38,592 bases of DNA from Streptomyces sp. SID486 (GTDB lineage Bacteria; Actinomycetota; Actinomycetes; Streptomycetales; Streptomycetaceae): the NCBI RefSeq assembly GCF_009865385.1, contig NZ_WWJT01000002.1, positions 1 to 38,592 on the forward strand, read 5' to 3'. The notes beneath the pieces are model-generated. The model saw only the letters and a list, made by a program, of their open reading frames with translations. It did no database searches and was not told where the DNA came from. Shown in pieces: positions 17,778 through 26,104 of the stretch (its first letter is position 1; every line of letters starts with the position of its first letter). The translations under genes and the position numbers were made by a program.

Positions 17778-19825
17778 AGAGCGCGCAGACTCCTGCCGAG
17801 CAGTGCCACGCCGTCGGAGATGACACCCGGCGGCGTGGCCGCGTACCCGAGGACCAGGCCCGGCCGGCCGGGCGACTGCCGGTGCCAGGAGAGCGGCTGG
17901 CACTTCACGCCGTGCGCGAGCGCCGCCGCCGCGAAGGCGGTGTCGGGCACGTCGGAGGCGTACGTCACCGTCAGGTGCAGACCCGCCGCGGCACCGTGCA
18001 CCCGCGCGCCCGGCAGGTGTTCGGCGAGGGCGGCGATCATCGCGTCCCGGCGCCTGCGGTGGCGCCCGCGCAACAGCCGCAGGTGCCGCTCCAGTTCACC
18101 GGACTCCATCAGCCGGGCGAGCACCAACTGCGGCAGCACCGCGTTGCCCAGGTCGTTGAAGCGTTTGGCGGCGACCAGCGCCGCGCGGTGCCGGGCCGGC
18201 GCCACCAGCCAGCCGATCCGCAGCGCCGGGGCGAGCAGTTTCGACACGCTGCCCAGGTAGCAGACCCGGTCGGCCAGGAGGGCGCGCAGCGCGGGGACCG
18301 GGGGCCGGTCGTAGCGGTGCTCGGCGTCGTAGTCGTCCTCCAGGATCAGCCCGCCGTCCCGCGCCCACTCCAGCAGCTCACGCCGGCGTTCACCGCTGGT
18401 CACCACACCGGTGGGGAACTGATGGGCGGGAGTCAGCAGGACGGCACGGGCACCGGTCGCCCGCAGCGCGCCGACCCGTACGCCCTCCTCGTCGACCGGC
18501 ACCGGGGGAGTCGCCAGACCTCCGTTCGCCAGGTGCTGCCGGGCCCCGAGCGAGCCGGGATCCTCCACCGCGACCGCGTCGACGCCGTCCGCCCGCAGCA
18601 CCGGGTGCAGCAGCGTCAGCGCCTGCGCGGTCCCGGCGACGATCAGCACCTCGTCCGGCGCCACCCGTACGCCCCGCACGCGCGCGAGCCAGTCGGCGAC
18701 GGCCCGCCGCAGCCGGGGCGCGCCGCGCGGGTCGCCGTAACCGAGGTGCTCGGCGGACAGCTCCGCGAGTACGGCCCGTTCGGCACGCAGCCAGGCGGCT
18801 CGCGGAAAGGTGGTGAGGTCGGGGCGGCCGGGCGTGAAGTCCACGGCGGCCGGGGCGGCCCGCAGGGCGTCGAAGACCTCGGCACCGGGGTCGTCGGCGA
18901 ACAGCCCGGCGGGCGGACGCGTAAGGCCCCCGGCGCCCCCGCCGACGCGCACGGCGGGCGCCGTCGCGACGGAGGCGGGGGCGGAGCCGGGGGTAGGGGT
19001 GGAGGCGGAAGCAGGGGTGGTGGCGGGACCTGGGGTTACGGAGGAGGCAGGGGTGGAGGCGGGACCTGGGGTTGGGGCGGGGGCAGGTGTGGTGGCGGAA
19101 GCAGGGGTGGAGGCGGGGCCGAGGCCAGGGCCGGGGATGAGGTGGCGGCCAGGGTCGAGGTCAGGGCGAGTGGCCGGGACGGGCGCGCAAGCCGTGGCGA
19201 GTGGGGTGGTGCCACCGGGCACACCGGAGCCCGCGCCAGTGGGCGCACCGGAGCGCGCGCCAGTCGCACCGGAGCCCGCGCCACCAGGCATACCGGAGCT
19301 CACGCCACCGGACACACCGGAGCTCACGCCACCGCGCACACCGGAGCGCGCGCCACCGCGCATACCGGAGCCCGCGCCACCGTCGGCCATCTCACCTGCA
19401 CCGGCGTTCCCGACGGCACGGACGCCCGGCGAGTCGCTCGCGCGGGACGCGCCGTCGCCGGAAGCCGCGGACGCGCCGTCGCCGGAAGCCGCGGGCACGC
19501 CGGTGGCGAACGGCGCCGCGACCACCACGGTGCCACCGCGGCGGCGGCCCGCCACCTGTCCGTCCTCGGCGAGACGCCGGTACGCCTCGGTCACCACTCC
19601 CCGGGAGACACGCAGCTCCGCGGCGAGCACCCGGGTCGGCGGCAGCCTGCTGCCCACCACCAGCTGGCCGTCGGCGATCGCCTCCCGCAACCGGGCGGAC
19701 AGCCACTCCGCCTTCCCCCCGGCGGGCACGTCACCGACCGCCAGCTGGAGGAAGTCCGAGCCACGTCCCGGCCCTTCGCCCCCGGGCGCCCCCGGCGCGT
19801 CCCGTCCCACAGCCACCGTCCCCAT
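17771..19825 (-). CDS. MocR-family PLP-binding transcriptional regulator with an expanded repetitive linker
   Basis: 684 residues from the ATG at 19825. About 41-103 is a GntR-type winged helix (WLSARLREAIADGQLVVGSR, ELRVSRGVVTEAYRRL). About 316-684 is a fold type I aminotransferase-like domain with K529 in GSVSKLLAPALRIGW as PLP lysine, the GDPRGAPRLR motif and LEDDYDAEHRY. MocR proteins usually have about 450-500 residues; here the linker (about 109-298) is roughly 190 residues of low-complexity sequence with octapeptide repeats and a Pro/Ala/Thr tract. The convergent palindrome marks its end. B3/B4 lies 168 bases upstream on the same strand. Known MocRs (PdxR, GabR) respond to PLP or amino acids; the target here is unknown. 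The start is somewhat uncertain. Confidence 0.87.
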   Translation of the reverse strand: MGTVAVGRDAPGAPGGEGPGRGSDFLQLAVGDVPAGGKAEWLSARLREAIADGQLVVGSRLPPTRVLAAELRVSRGVVTEAYRRLAEDGQVAGRRRGGTVVVAAPFATGVPAASGDGASAASGDGASRASDSPGVRAVGNAGAGEMADGGAGSGMRGGARSGVRGGVSSGVSGGVSSGMPGGAGSGATGARSGAPTGAGSGVPGGTTPLATACAPVPATRPDLDPGRHLIPGPGLGPASTPASATTPAPAPTPGPASTPASSVTPGPATTPASASTPTPGSAPASVATAPAVRVGGGAGGLTRPPAGLFADDPGAEVFDALRAAPAAVDFTPGRPDLTTFPRAAWLRAERAVLAELSAEHLGYGDPRGAPRLRRAVADWLARVRGVRVAPDEVLIVAGTAQALTLLHPVLRADGVDAVAVEDPGSLGARQHLANGGLATPPVPVDEEGVRVGALRATGARAVLLTPAHQFPTGVVTSGERRRELLEWARDGGLILEDDYDAEHRYDRPPVPALRALLADRVCYLGSVSKLLAPALRIGWLVAPARHRAALVAAKRFNDLGNAVLPQLVLARLMESGELERHLRLLRGRHRRRRDAMIAALAEHLPGARVHGAAAGLHLTVTYASDVPDTAFAAAALAHGVKCQPLSWHRQSPGRPGLVLGYAATPPGVISDGVALLGRSLRALG
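18968..19117 (-). repeat. Pro/Ala/Thr-rich repeat tract with dense G-runs on the plus strand
   Basis: The second half of the MocR linker encodes repeats of TPASATTPAPAPTPGP type (TPAS, TPGP units). The plus strand, the template for this gene, has many closely spaced runs of three or more G (GGGGGCGGAGCCGGGGGTAG near 18978), so quadruplex formation is conceivable. Confidence 0.75.
19217..19381 (-). repeat. 24-bp tandem repeats encoding octapeptides
   Basis: Within the MocR linker, seven imperfect 24-base units (one short by a codon) encode GGAGSGMR, GGARSGVR, GGVSSGVS, GGVSSGMP, GGAGSGAT, GARSGAP and TGAGSGVP, consensus GG(A/V)xSG(V/M)x. At DNA level, ACACCGGAGCTCACGCCACC-like units recur on the plus strand. 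Variation mostly keeps the Gly/Ser pattern, which suggests selection on a flexible spacer after slippage expansion. Confidence 0.85.
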
Positions 19826-19993
19826 GCCGTCACGCACCCCCGTTCCGGCCGTCACCGTCGCCCCACCCCGTTCCGCGGGGACGAACAGCCGCTGACGAAC
19901 GATCGCCGACGAACCGCCGTCGCACAACCCGACCGCCGAGGGACACGGCGGCGCGGCGGCCCTCACCGGCCTCGTCGGCCGGTCGCCCGCCCC

Positions 19994-20701
19994 TCACTCC
20001 GCGAAGACGAACTCCGGCGTCTCCCGCGTGAGCAGCGCCGTCGCCGTCGTGACCCCCCAGTGCGCCGCCACCTCCTCCTCGATCGTCTTCATCACCGCGG
20101 CCACGGTGTCCGCGCCGCTGTCGTGCATGGCCTCCGCCACCACCAGCACCCGGTCGGTCCGCGTGCCCACCGCCGAGTGGCCGCTCTGCCGGTGCGTCCA
20201 GCGGCGCGCGTGGGACCGGTTCGTGGAGTCGACGTAGGTCACCTCCCCGGGCGCGGGATGCTCGACGGCACCTCCGAACGCCGTGTACGTCTCGTCCCCG
20301 CGGGCCGGCCGGACCTCCAGCAGCGGCCCCGTGATCCGGTCGACGTCGAGCACCGCCACCGGGACGGCGTACGCCACCGAGACCGCGTTGCACAGGTCCA
20401 CCAGCGGATGGATGGACGGTAGCCGCCCCTCCTTCCGCAGCCGGCGCAGCAGGGACTCCGAAGCCGACCGGTACTGCGTCGGTCTCACTCCCATCCGGCT
20501 GAAGGCGCGCCGCCAGGCCAGCACCTCGGGGAACTCGCCCTCGGTCGTGCCCGCGAGCCGCGCCAGGGCCCGCGAGGTGTGGCCGGCGGCGCGCTGCCGG
20601 GTGTCCACGGCGGTGCGGACGCCGGTCGCGTACAGCGCGCCGGCGGACAGTTCGGGATAGGCGGCCCGGACCGGGTCCGCATGCCGGAATCGCACGGTCA
20701 C
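19994..20701 (-). CDS. Stand-alone B3/B4 domain protein (PheRS-beta editing-like)
   Basis: 235 residues. The sequence fits the B3/4 tRNA-binding/editing domain of phenylalanyl-tRNA synthetase beta, here without the rest of the synthetase: RRAFSRMGVRPTQYRSASES, LPSIHPLVDLCNAVSVAYAV, then VEVRPARG-like and GEVTYVDSTNRSHARRWTHR. Such free-standing domains are thought to edit mischarged tRNA or bind aminoacyl groups in trans; this one is untested as far as I know. The ATG at 20701 begins MTVRFRHADP. It is followed by the PLP-binding MocR regulator, so the two may share control linked to amino-acid status. Confidence 0.82.
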   Translation of the reverse strand: MTVRFRHADPVRAAYPELSAGALYATGVRTAVDTRQRAAGHTSRALARLAGTTEGEFPEVLAWRRAFSRMGVRPTQYRSASESLLRRLRKEGRLPSIHPLVDLCNAVSVAYAVPVAVLDVDRITGPLLEVRPARGDETYTAFGGAVEHPAPGEVTYVDSTNRSHARRWTHRQSGHSAVGTRTDRVLVVAEAMHDSGADTVAAVMKTIEEEVAAHWGVTTATALLTRETPEFVFAE

Positions 20702-21226
20702 GCCACCACCACGCGCGGGCCGGCGCTAGACGAAACGCTCAACAGAACCTCCTCGGTGATCGGAAAGGCCAGCCTGCCCGGTCGTTGGCCCGTCGGCCAG
20801 GGCCAAACAAGGCCGTCGTGACCGGTCCATAAACCGCGCCCGTCCCACCACACGGGCCGCTCCCGCCCCGCCCGCCGACCGTGCCGCCCCTGCGCCCCCG
20901 TGAACGACAGCCCCTGTGAACCGGGCCCCCGTGCACGGCGAAACTTCCCGGTGAACCGGACACGCTCCTGCCGGTGAACCCCGAGACCCCCGGCGCACCG
21001 GGCGGGCGCCCCACCCGAACCGGTCCGGCGCCCCCTGGCCGCAGACCGCCGCGGGCCGCGTGGCATCATCGGGCGGGGCCGGGCCACCCCCCGGCCGCCC
21101 TCCCCAGGGGCCGTCCATGGGCAGGACCCCGCCCTGGACCACCCGCGGCCGGCACCCCGGCCAGACCCTGCCGGCACCCCGGCCGGAGTCACCCTCGGCC
21201 AGGACCACCGTCGTACGAGGAGCACG
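20702..21226. other. 525-bp divergent intergenic region with GTGAAC repeats
   Basis: No gene is supported between the minus-strand B3/B4 gene and the plus-strand MetF-like gene. GTGAAC recurs at 20900, 20916, 20951 and 20974, with a related GTGCAC at 20931, in a short G+C-rich stretch. GCCGGCACCCCGGCC occurs twice near 21150-21185. Both promoters must lie here, but I see no convincing -35/-10 pair. Confidence 0.45.
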
Positions 21227-22153
21227 ATGAACCCCGCTCTCACCGGGTCGCCGGAGGACACCGCCCCCCGCCCGCACGGCGCCGTGCGCCACGGGCGGGG
21301 CGCCCGGCTGCTGGACGACTTCTCCCTGGAGATGACCGGCAAGGACGTGGCCAGGCTGGAGGAGGCCGGGGACACCATCCCGCCCGGCACCCGGATCAAC
21401 ATCACCTTCCTGGCCGGTGAGGACACCACCACCCGGCTGACCGCCGCCCGCGCGGTCAAGCGGCTCGGTTTCGTCCCCGTGCCGCACATCTCCGCGCGCC
21501 GCCTGCCCTCCCGGCCGGCCCTGGAGGAGTTCCTCGGCGGTCTGGCGGCCGACGGCACCGCCGAGAACGTCTTCGTCGTCGGCGGCGACCCCGCACGCCC
21601 CGAGGGCCCCTACGAGGACGCCCTCTCCGTGCTGCGCACCGGGCTCCTGCACCGCCACGGCGTGCGGCACGTCGGCATCACCGGCTACCCGGACGGCCAC
21701 CCCGGCATAGCCGACCACGCCCTGTGGACGGCGCTGGCCGACAAGGCGGCGGCGATCACAGCGGCCTCCTTCACCGGCGACGTGATCACGCAGTTCGGTT
21801 TCGACGTCGACCCGGTCCTCGCCTGGCTGGAGGACCTCCGCGCCCGCGGCGTGCACCTGCCCGTCCGCATCGGCGTCCCCGGACCGGCCGGAGTGCGCCG
21901 GCTGCTGGGTTACGCCACCCGGTTCGGTGTCGGCACCAGCGCCTCCGTCGCCCGCAAGTACGGGTTCTCGCTGACCAACCTCATGGGTACGACCGGCCCG
22001 GACCGCTTTCTCCACGCGCTGGCCGAGCGCTGCGACCCGGCCCGGCACGGCGTGGTGAAGGTGCACTTCTACACGTTCGGCGGGCTGCGCACCACCGCCG
22101 AGTGGATCACCGGGTTCCGGCAGCGGAACACCTCCGCCCCTCCCGCGGCCTGA
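21227..22153 (+). CDS. Methylenetetrahydrofolate reductase (MetF)-like protein
   Basis: 308 residues of a TIM-barrel MetF-type protein. A glutamate equivalent to the catalytic Glu of MetF appears in DDFSLEMTGKDVARLE (usual FEFFPP form is absent). PHISARRLPS, VFVVGGDPARPEGPYEDAL and HVGITGYPDGHP match the FAD/folate-binding strands (GGDP, GYPEGHP). It is divergent from the standard methionine-pathway enzyme, which is usually encoded elsewhere in Streptomyces. It could serve a methyl-group catabolic route, passing one-carbon units through tetrahydrofolate. The ATG at 21227 has CGAGGAGCACG in front. It lies 82 bases before alkylation-repair genes, perhaps by chance. Confidence 0.8.
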   Translation: MNPALTGSPEDTAPRPHGAVRHGRGARLLDDFSLEMTGKDVARLEEAGDTIPPGTRINITFLAGEDTTTRLTAARAVKRLGFVPVPHISARRLPSRPALEEFLGGLAADGTAENVFVVGGDPARPEGPYEDALSVLRTGLLHRHGVRHVGITGYPDGHPGIADHALWTALADKAAAITAASFTGDVITQFGFDVDPVLAWLEDLRARGVHLPVRIGVPGPAGVRRLLGYATRFGVGTSASVARKYGFSLTNLMGTTGPDRFLHALAERCDPARHGVVKVHFYTFGGLRTTAEWITGFRQRNTSAPPAA

Positions 22154-22235
22154 TTCGGCCGGGCCCCTGGCCAGGTCCACGTACACGTCGGATTCCCGCC
22201 AGCGGACAGGGCCGCCGGCGGCGGATGCTGGACGC

Positions 22236-23756
22236 ATGCAGACAAGGCAGACAGGAGCGCGTCCCGACCGCGAGCACTGCGTGCGCGCCGTGCAGTCCAA
22301 GGACGCGCGGTTCGACGGATGGTTCTTCACGGCCGTGCTGACCACCCGGATCTACTGCCGGCCCAGCTGCCCGGTGGTGCCGCCCAAGCCGGAGAACATG
22401 ACGTTCTACCCGAGCGCCGCCGCCTGCCAGCAGGCCGGGTTCCGGGCCTGCAAGCGCTGCCGCCCGGACACCAGCCCCGGCTCCCCGGAGTGGAACCGGC
22501 GCGCCGACCTGGTGGCGCGGGCCATGCGGCTGATCGCCGACGGGGTCGTGGACCGCGAGGGCGTGCCCGGACTCGCCACCCGGCTCGGCTACAGCACCCG
22601 GCAGGTGGAGCGGCAGCTCCTCGCCGAGCTGGGTGCCGGCCCCCTCGCGCTCGCCCGGGCCCAGCGCGCCCAGACCGCACGGCTGCTCATCGAGACCACC
22701 CCGCTGCCCATGGCGGAGATCGCGTTCGCGGCCGGCTTCTCCTCCATCCGCGCCTTCAACGACACCGTCCGCGAGGTCTTCGCACTGTCGCCGACCGAGC
22801 TGCGGGCCCGGGTGCCCGGCAGCGGCGCGGGCACGCCCGGTGCGCTGAACCTGCGGCTGCCGTTCCGCGCTCCGCTCAACCCGTCCAACCTCTTCGGCCA
22901 CCTCGCCGCCACCGCCGTACCCGGCGTGGAGGAGTGGCTCCCCGACTGCCTGGACGGCGCGGCCGGCACCCCCACCGGCGCCTACCGGCGCACCCTGCGG
23001 CTGCCGTACGGCCACGGCGTCGTCGCCCTCGCCCCGCGCCCCGACCACATCGCCTGCCGGCTCACCCTCAGCGACCTGCGCGATCTGACCGTGGCCATCA
23101 GCCGCTGCCGTCGCCTGCTGGACCTGGACGCCGACCCCGTCGCCGTCGACGAGCGGCTGCGCGCCGATCCGCTGCTCGCCCCGCTCGTCGACGGGGGGCC
23201 GGGCCGCCGGGTGCCGGGCACCGTCGACGAGGCCGAGTTCGCCGTCCGGGCCGTACTGGGCCAGCAGGTGTCCACGGCCGCCGCCCGCACCCACGCGGCC
23301 CGCCTGGTCGCCGCGCACGGCAAACCCCTGGACGACCCCGAGGGCGGCCTCACCCACCTCTTCCCGTCCCCCGAGGCGCTGGCCGACGTCGACCCCGAGA
23401 CCCTGGCCATGCCCCGTACCCGGCGCACCACCTTCTCCACCCTGGTCCGCCGCCTCGCCGACGGCGATCTGCGCCTGGGGGTGGACGCCGACTGGGCGGA
23501 GGCCCGCGCCCGGCTGCTCGCGCTGCCCGGCTTCGGGCCGTGGACGGTGGACGTCGTCGCCATGCGCGCCCTGGGCGACCCCGACGCCTTCCTCGCCACC
23601 GATCTCGGCGTCCGGCGCGCGGCCGGGGAGCTGGGGCTGCCGTCCACCCCGGCCGCGCTCACCGCCCGCGCGGAGAGCTGGCGGCCCTGGCGGGCCTACG
23701 CGGTGCAGTACCTGTGGGCGACCGACAGCCACCCGATCAACTTCCTGCCGGCCTGA
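22236..23756 (+). CDS. Ada-type methyl-sensor / AraC regulator / AlkA DNA glycosylase fusion
   Basis: 506 residues in three parts. Residues 1-80 are the Ada zinc domain with C41, C45, C72 and C75 (TTRIYCRPSCPVVPP, RACKRCRPD); C41 matches the methyl-accepting Cys38 of E. coli Ada. About 85-190 is an AraC-type helix-turn-helix (LATRLGYSTRQVERQLLAEL, MAEIAFAAGFSSIRAFNDTV). About 200-500 is AlkA: an N-terminal domain, then helix-hairpin-helix LPGFGPWTVDVVAMRAL with catalytic D456 in ATDLGV. One polypeptide thus senses methyl phosphotriesters, activates transcription and excises 3-methyladenine. Ogt follows 17 bases later and supplies the missing O6-alkylguanine transferase function. Likely autoregulated; I did not find a clear Ada box. 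Confidence 0.93.
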   Translation: MQTRQTGARPDREHCVRAVQSKDARFDGWFFTAVLTTRIYCRPSCPVVPPKPENMTFYPSAAACQQAGFRACKRCRPDTSPGSPEWNRRADLVARAMRLIADGVVDREGVPGLATRLGYSTRQVERQLLAELGAGPLALARAQRAQTARLLIETTPLPMAEIAFAAGFSSIRAFNDTVREVFALSPTELRARVPGSGAGTPGALNLRLPFRAPLNPSNLFGHLAATAVPGVEEWLPDCLDGAAGTPTGAYRRTLRLPYGHGVVALAPRPDHIACRLTLSDLRDLTVAISRCRRLLDLDADPVAVDERLRADPLLAPLVDGGPGRRVPGTVDEAEFAVRAVLGQQVSTAAARTHAARLVAAHGKPLDDPEGGLTHLFPSPEALADVDPETLAMPRTRRTTFSTLVRRLADGDLRLGVDADWAEARARLLALPGFGPWTVDVVAMRALGDPDAFLATDLGVRRAAGELGLPSTPAALTARAESWRPWRAYAVQYLWATDSHPINFLPA

Positions 23757-23773
23757 GGAACGTGAGGAACCCG

Positions 23774-24265
23774 ATGAACCGTCACACGACGACCGACAGT
23801 CCGTACGGCCCGCTGACCCTCGTCGCCGACGCCGACGGTGCCCTGTGCGGCCTGTACATGGCCGGCCAGCGGCACCGGCCCGGGGAGGAGGCGTTCGGCG
23901 ACCGGGACGACACGCTGCCCGTGTTCACGGAGACCGCCGGACAGCTGGCGGCGTACTTCGCCGGCACGCTGAAGGCGTTCACCGTCGAACTCGCCCTGCA
24001 CGGCACCCCGTTCCAGCGCAGCGTCTGGGAACAGCTCACCCGCATCCCCTACGGCGAGACCCGCACCTACGGCGAACTCGCCGGCGCCCTGGGCAGCCCC
24101 GGTTCCTCCCGTGCCGTCGGCCTGGCCAACGGCCGCAACCCGGTGGGCATCATCGTCCCCTGCCACCGCGTGGTCGGTTCCGACGGCAGCCTCACGGGTT
24201 ACGGCGGCGGCCTGGACCGCAAACGCCGCCTGCTGGACTTCGAGGCGGGCACGGCCCTGTTCTGA
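23774..24265 (+). CDS. ogt: Methylated-DNA-[protein]-cysteine S-methyltransferase
   Basis: 163 residues. The active-site motif IIVPCHRVVGSDGSLTGYGGG-type is present, with acceptor C130 in PCHR. The DNA-binding part has GTPFQRSVWEQLTRIPYGET and the arginine finger SSRAVGLANGRNP. It repairs O6-methylguanine and O4-methylthymine stoichiometrically in the cytosol. The ATG at 23774 follows GTGAGGAACCCG, in the 17-base gap after the Ada/AlkA fusion; the two genes form an adaptive-response operon. Length is normal for Ogt. Confidence 0.94.
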   Translation: MNRHTTTDSPYGPLTLVADADGALCGLYMAGQRHRPGEEAFGDRDDTLPVFTETAGQLAAYFAGTLKAFTVELALHGTPFQRSVWEQLTRIPYGETRTYGELAGALGSPGSSRAVGLANGRNPVGIIVPCHRVVGSDGSLTGYGGGLDRKRRLLDFEAGTALF

Positions 24266-24281
24266 CCGGGCCCGGCCTCCC

Positions 24282-24339
24282 AGGGACGGCGACGGCCCCC
24301 TCCGCACGGCAGGGACGGCGACGGCCCCCTCCGCACGGC
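24282..24339. repeat. Perfect tandem duplication of 29 bp
   Basis: Bases 24282-24310 and 24311-24339 are identical (unit AGGGACGGCGACGGCCCCCT plus CCGCACGGC), and the next four bases (AGGG) begin a third copy. The repeat lies in the 107-base gap between the convergent ogt and MFS genes. It looks like a recent slippage duplication; no strong stem-loop is obvious in it. Confidence 0.9.
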
Positions 24340-24372
24340 AGGGCGGTCCGTCCGGCTGCCGCGAAGGGCGGG

Positions 24373-25959
24373 TCACGCGGTCTCCTCCACCGGCTCCGGT
24401 GACGCCGCTGGAAGGGAAGGTTCCGCGGCCGTGGCCGGACAGCCGGCGGGCAGGCGGGGGAACAGGGCGGCTGCGGCGAGGGCGGCGACGGCCGCTGCGG
24501 TGAGGGCGGTGCAGGTCATGGCGTCGGTGAAGGCGGACCGTGCCGCGTCCTGGACGGAGGCTCGCGCCGCCTCGGGCAGGGCGGTCTGCCAGGCGGTGAC
24601 GTCGAAGCCGCCGTGGCGTGCCGCTTCGACGAGGCGGGCGGGGGCGGAGGCGCGGGTGAGGGATCCGGTGAGACGTGCGGTGAAGACGGAGGTCAGGATG
24701 GACCCCTGTACGGCGACGCCGAGCGCGGAACCGACCTGGCGGGTGGCGTCGTTGACGGCCGAGCCGATACCCGCGCTCCGGCCGGGTACGGCTCCTTGGA
24801 CGAGGTCGGTCGCGGCGGCGGCCACGAGACCCGCGCCGAGTCCGGTGACGAGCTCGAAGGTGACGCAGCGTGAGAAGGCCGAGTCGGGGCCGGTGCCGGC
24901 CAGGACGAGGAACCCGGCACAGACGACCGTCAGCCCGCCGACGACGGGTGTCCTGTGGCCGAAGCGCCTGGCCGTGGGACCGGCGGCGACCGCGCCGACG
25001 GCCAGCGCGGCGGGGAGCGGCAGGGTGCGCAGCCCCGCCTCGAAGGGGCTGTGGCCGAGGACGCCCTGCAGGTAGAGGGTCAGCACGAACAGGCCGCCGA
25101 ACATCGCGAACGACATCAGCGCCAGGGCCGCCGCGCCGGAGGCGACTCCCGGCAGTCTGATCAGGCGCGGTGGCAGCAGGGGATGGGCGATGCGACGCTG
25201 CCTTGCGACGAAGGCGGCCAGCAGCGCCGTCGCGGCGGTGAACGCCGCCAGGGTAGGGACGCCGGTCCAGCCTCGGTGCGGACTCTCCGTGACAGCCCAG
25301 ACCAGCGCGAAGAGGCTGCCGGCCGAGAGGGCGGCCCCGGTCGTGTCGAACGCCGGTGCCTGTGGGTCCCGGGACTCGGGAACCACCGCCAGGGCGAGGA
25401 GCAGGGCGCACGCGGCCGGCGGCAGGTTGATCCAGAAGCCGGCACGCCAGGAGAAGTGCTCGACCAGCCAGCCGCCGGTGACGGGGCCGGTGAGTCCCCC
25501 CAGTCCGGCGACCGCCGCCCAGGCGGAGATCGCCCGTCGGCGCAGGGCGGCTTCGGGGTAGAGGTGGTGCAGCACGGCGAGGGTGGACGGCATGAGGAGG
25601 GCGGCGCCGGCCCCCATGACGCAGCGTGCGGTGATCACCTGCCACGGGCCGGTGGCCAGGGCCCCGGCGGTGGAGGCGGCCGCGCACACGGCCAGGCCGC
25701 TCAGGAAGGACCGGCGCCGCCCCCATCGGTCACCGACCGCTCCCGCCGCCAGGACCGCGCTGCCCAGGACCAGGGCGTAGCTGTCGACGGCCCACTGGAC
25801 CTGGGCGGTGCTGGGCGCGAGGTCCCGCTGGAGGTCCGGGACGGCGACGTTGAGCACGGTGAGGTCCAGGCCGAGGACGAACAGGCCGAGGCACACGGCG
25901 ACCGCCGCCCAGATCCGCGGTGCGCGGGGGAGGCCGGCCTCCACGGCCGGGTGCGTCAT
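24373..25959 (-). CDS. DHA2-type MFS transporter (EmrB/QacA family)
   Basis: 528 residues with about 14 membrane segments. Family motifs: FVLGLDLTVLNVAVPDLQRD in TM1 (motif D1), GDRWGRRRSFLSGL (motif A) after TM2, and GPVTGGWLVEHFSWRAGFWI (motif C region). DHA2 proteins export drugs, dyes or endogenous metabolites using the proton gradient in the cytoplasmic membrane. The ATG at 25959 gives the usual short cytosolic N-terminus. No TetR or MarR regulator is adjacent, which is unusual for this class; a small acyl-carrier-like ORF lies 145 bases upstream on the same strand. Substrate unknown. Confidence 0.9.
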   Translation of the reverse strand: MTHPAVEAGLPRAPRIWAAVAVCLGLFVLGLDLTVLNVAVPDLQRDLAPSTAQVQWAVDSYALVLGSAVLAAGAVGDRWGRRRSFLSGLAVCAAASTAGALATGPWQVITARCVMGAGAALLMPSTLAVLHHLYPEAALRRRAISAWAAVAGLGGLTGPVTGGWLVEHFSWRAGFWINLPPAACALLLALAVVPESRDPQAPAFDTTGAALSAGSLFALVWAVTESPHRGWTGVPTLAAFTAATALLAAFVARQRRIAHPLLPPRLIRLPGVASGAAALALMSFAMFGGLFVLTLYLQGVLGHSPFEAGLRTLPLPAALAVGAVAAGPTARRFGHRTPVVGGLTVVCAGFLVLAGTGPDSAFSRCVTFELVTGLGAGLVAAAATDLVQGAVPGRSAGIGSAVNDATRQVGSALGVAVQGSILTSVFTARLTGSLTRASAPARLVEAARHGGFDVTAWQTALPEAARASVQDAARSAFTDAMTCTALTAAAVAALAAAALFPRLPAGCPATAAEPSLPAASPEPVEETA

Positions 25960-26104
25960 GACGCCGGTGCGGCGGCAAGGCCGGCGACGCCGGGCACGGC
26001 GGTGGCCGCGGACTCGCCGGGAAGTGGCGTGGCCCGGTGCCCCGCCGCTCCGGTCCCGGCCGGGGGTGCGAGTGTCGGACCGGTGACGGCGACGTCGTCC
26101 CGCT

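Noticed and set aside
19217..19381. 24-bp tandem repeats as a CRISPR array
   Set aside because: Units are contiguous without unique spacers, imperfect, and in frame within the MocR coding sequence.
22319..24265. One long frame joining the Ada/AlkA region to ogt as a fusion
   Set aside because: Its first 480 residues are an out-of-frame shadow of the Ada/AlkA gene; the real ogt starts at ATG 23774 with its own ribosome binding site.
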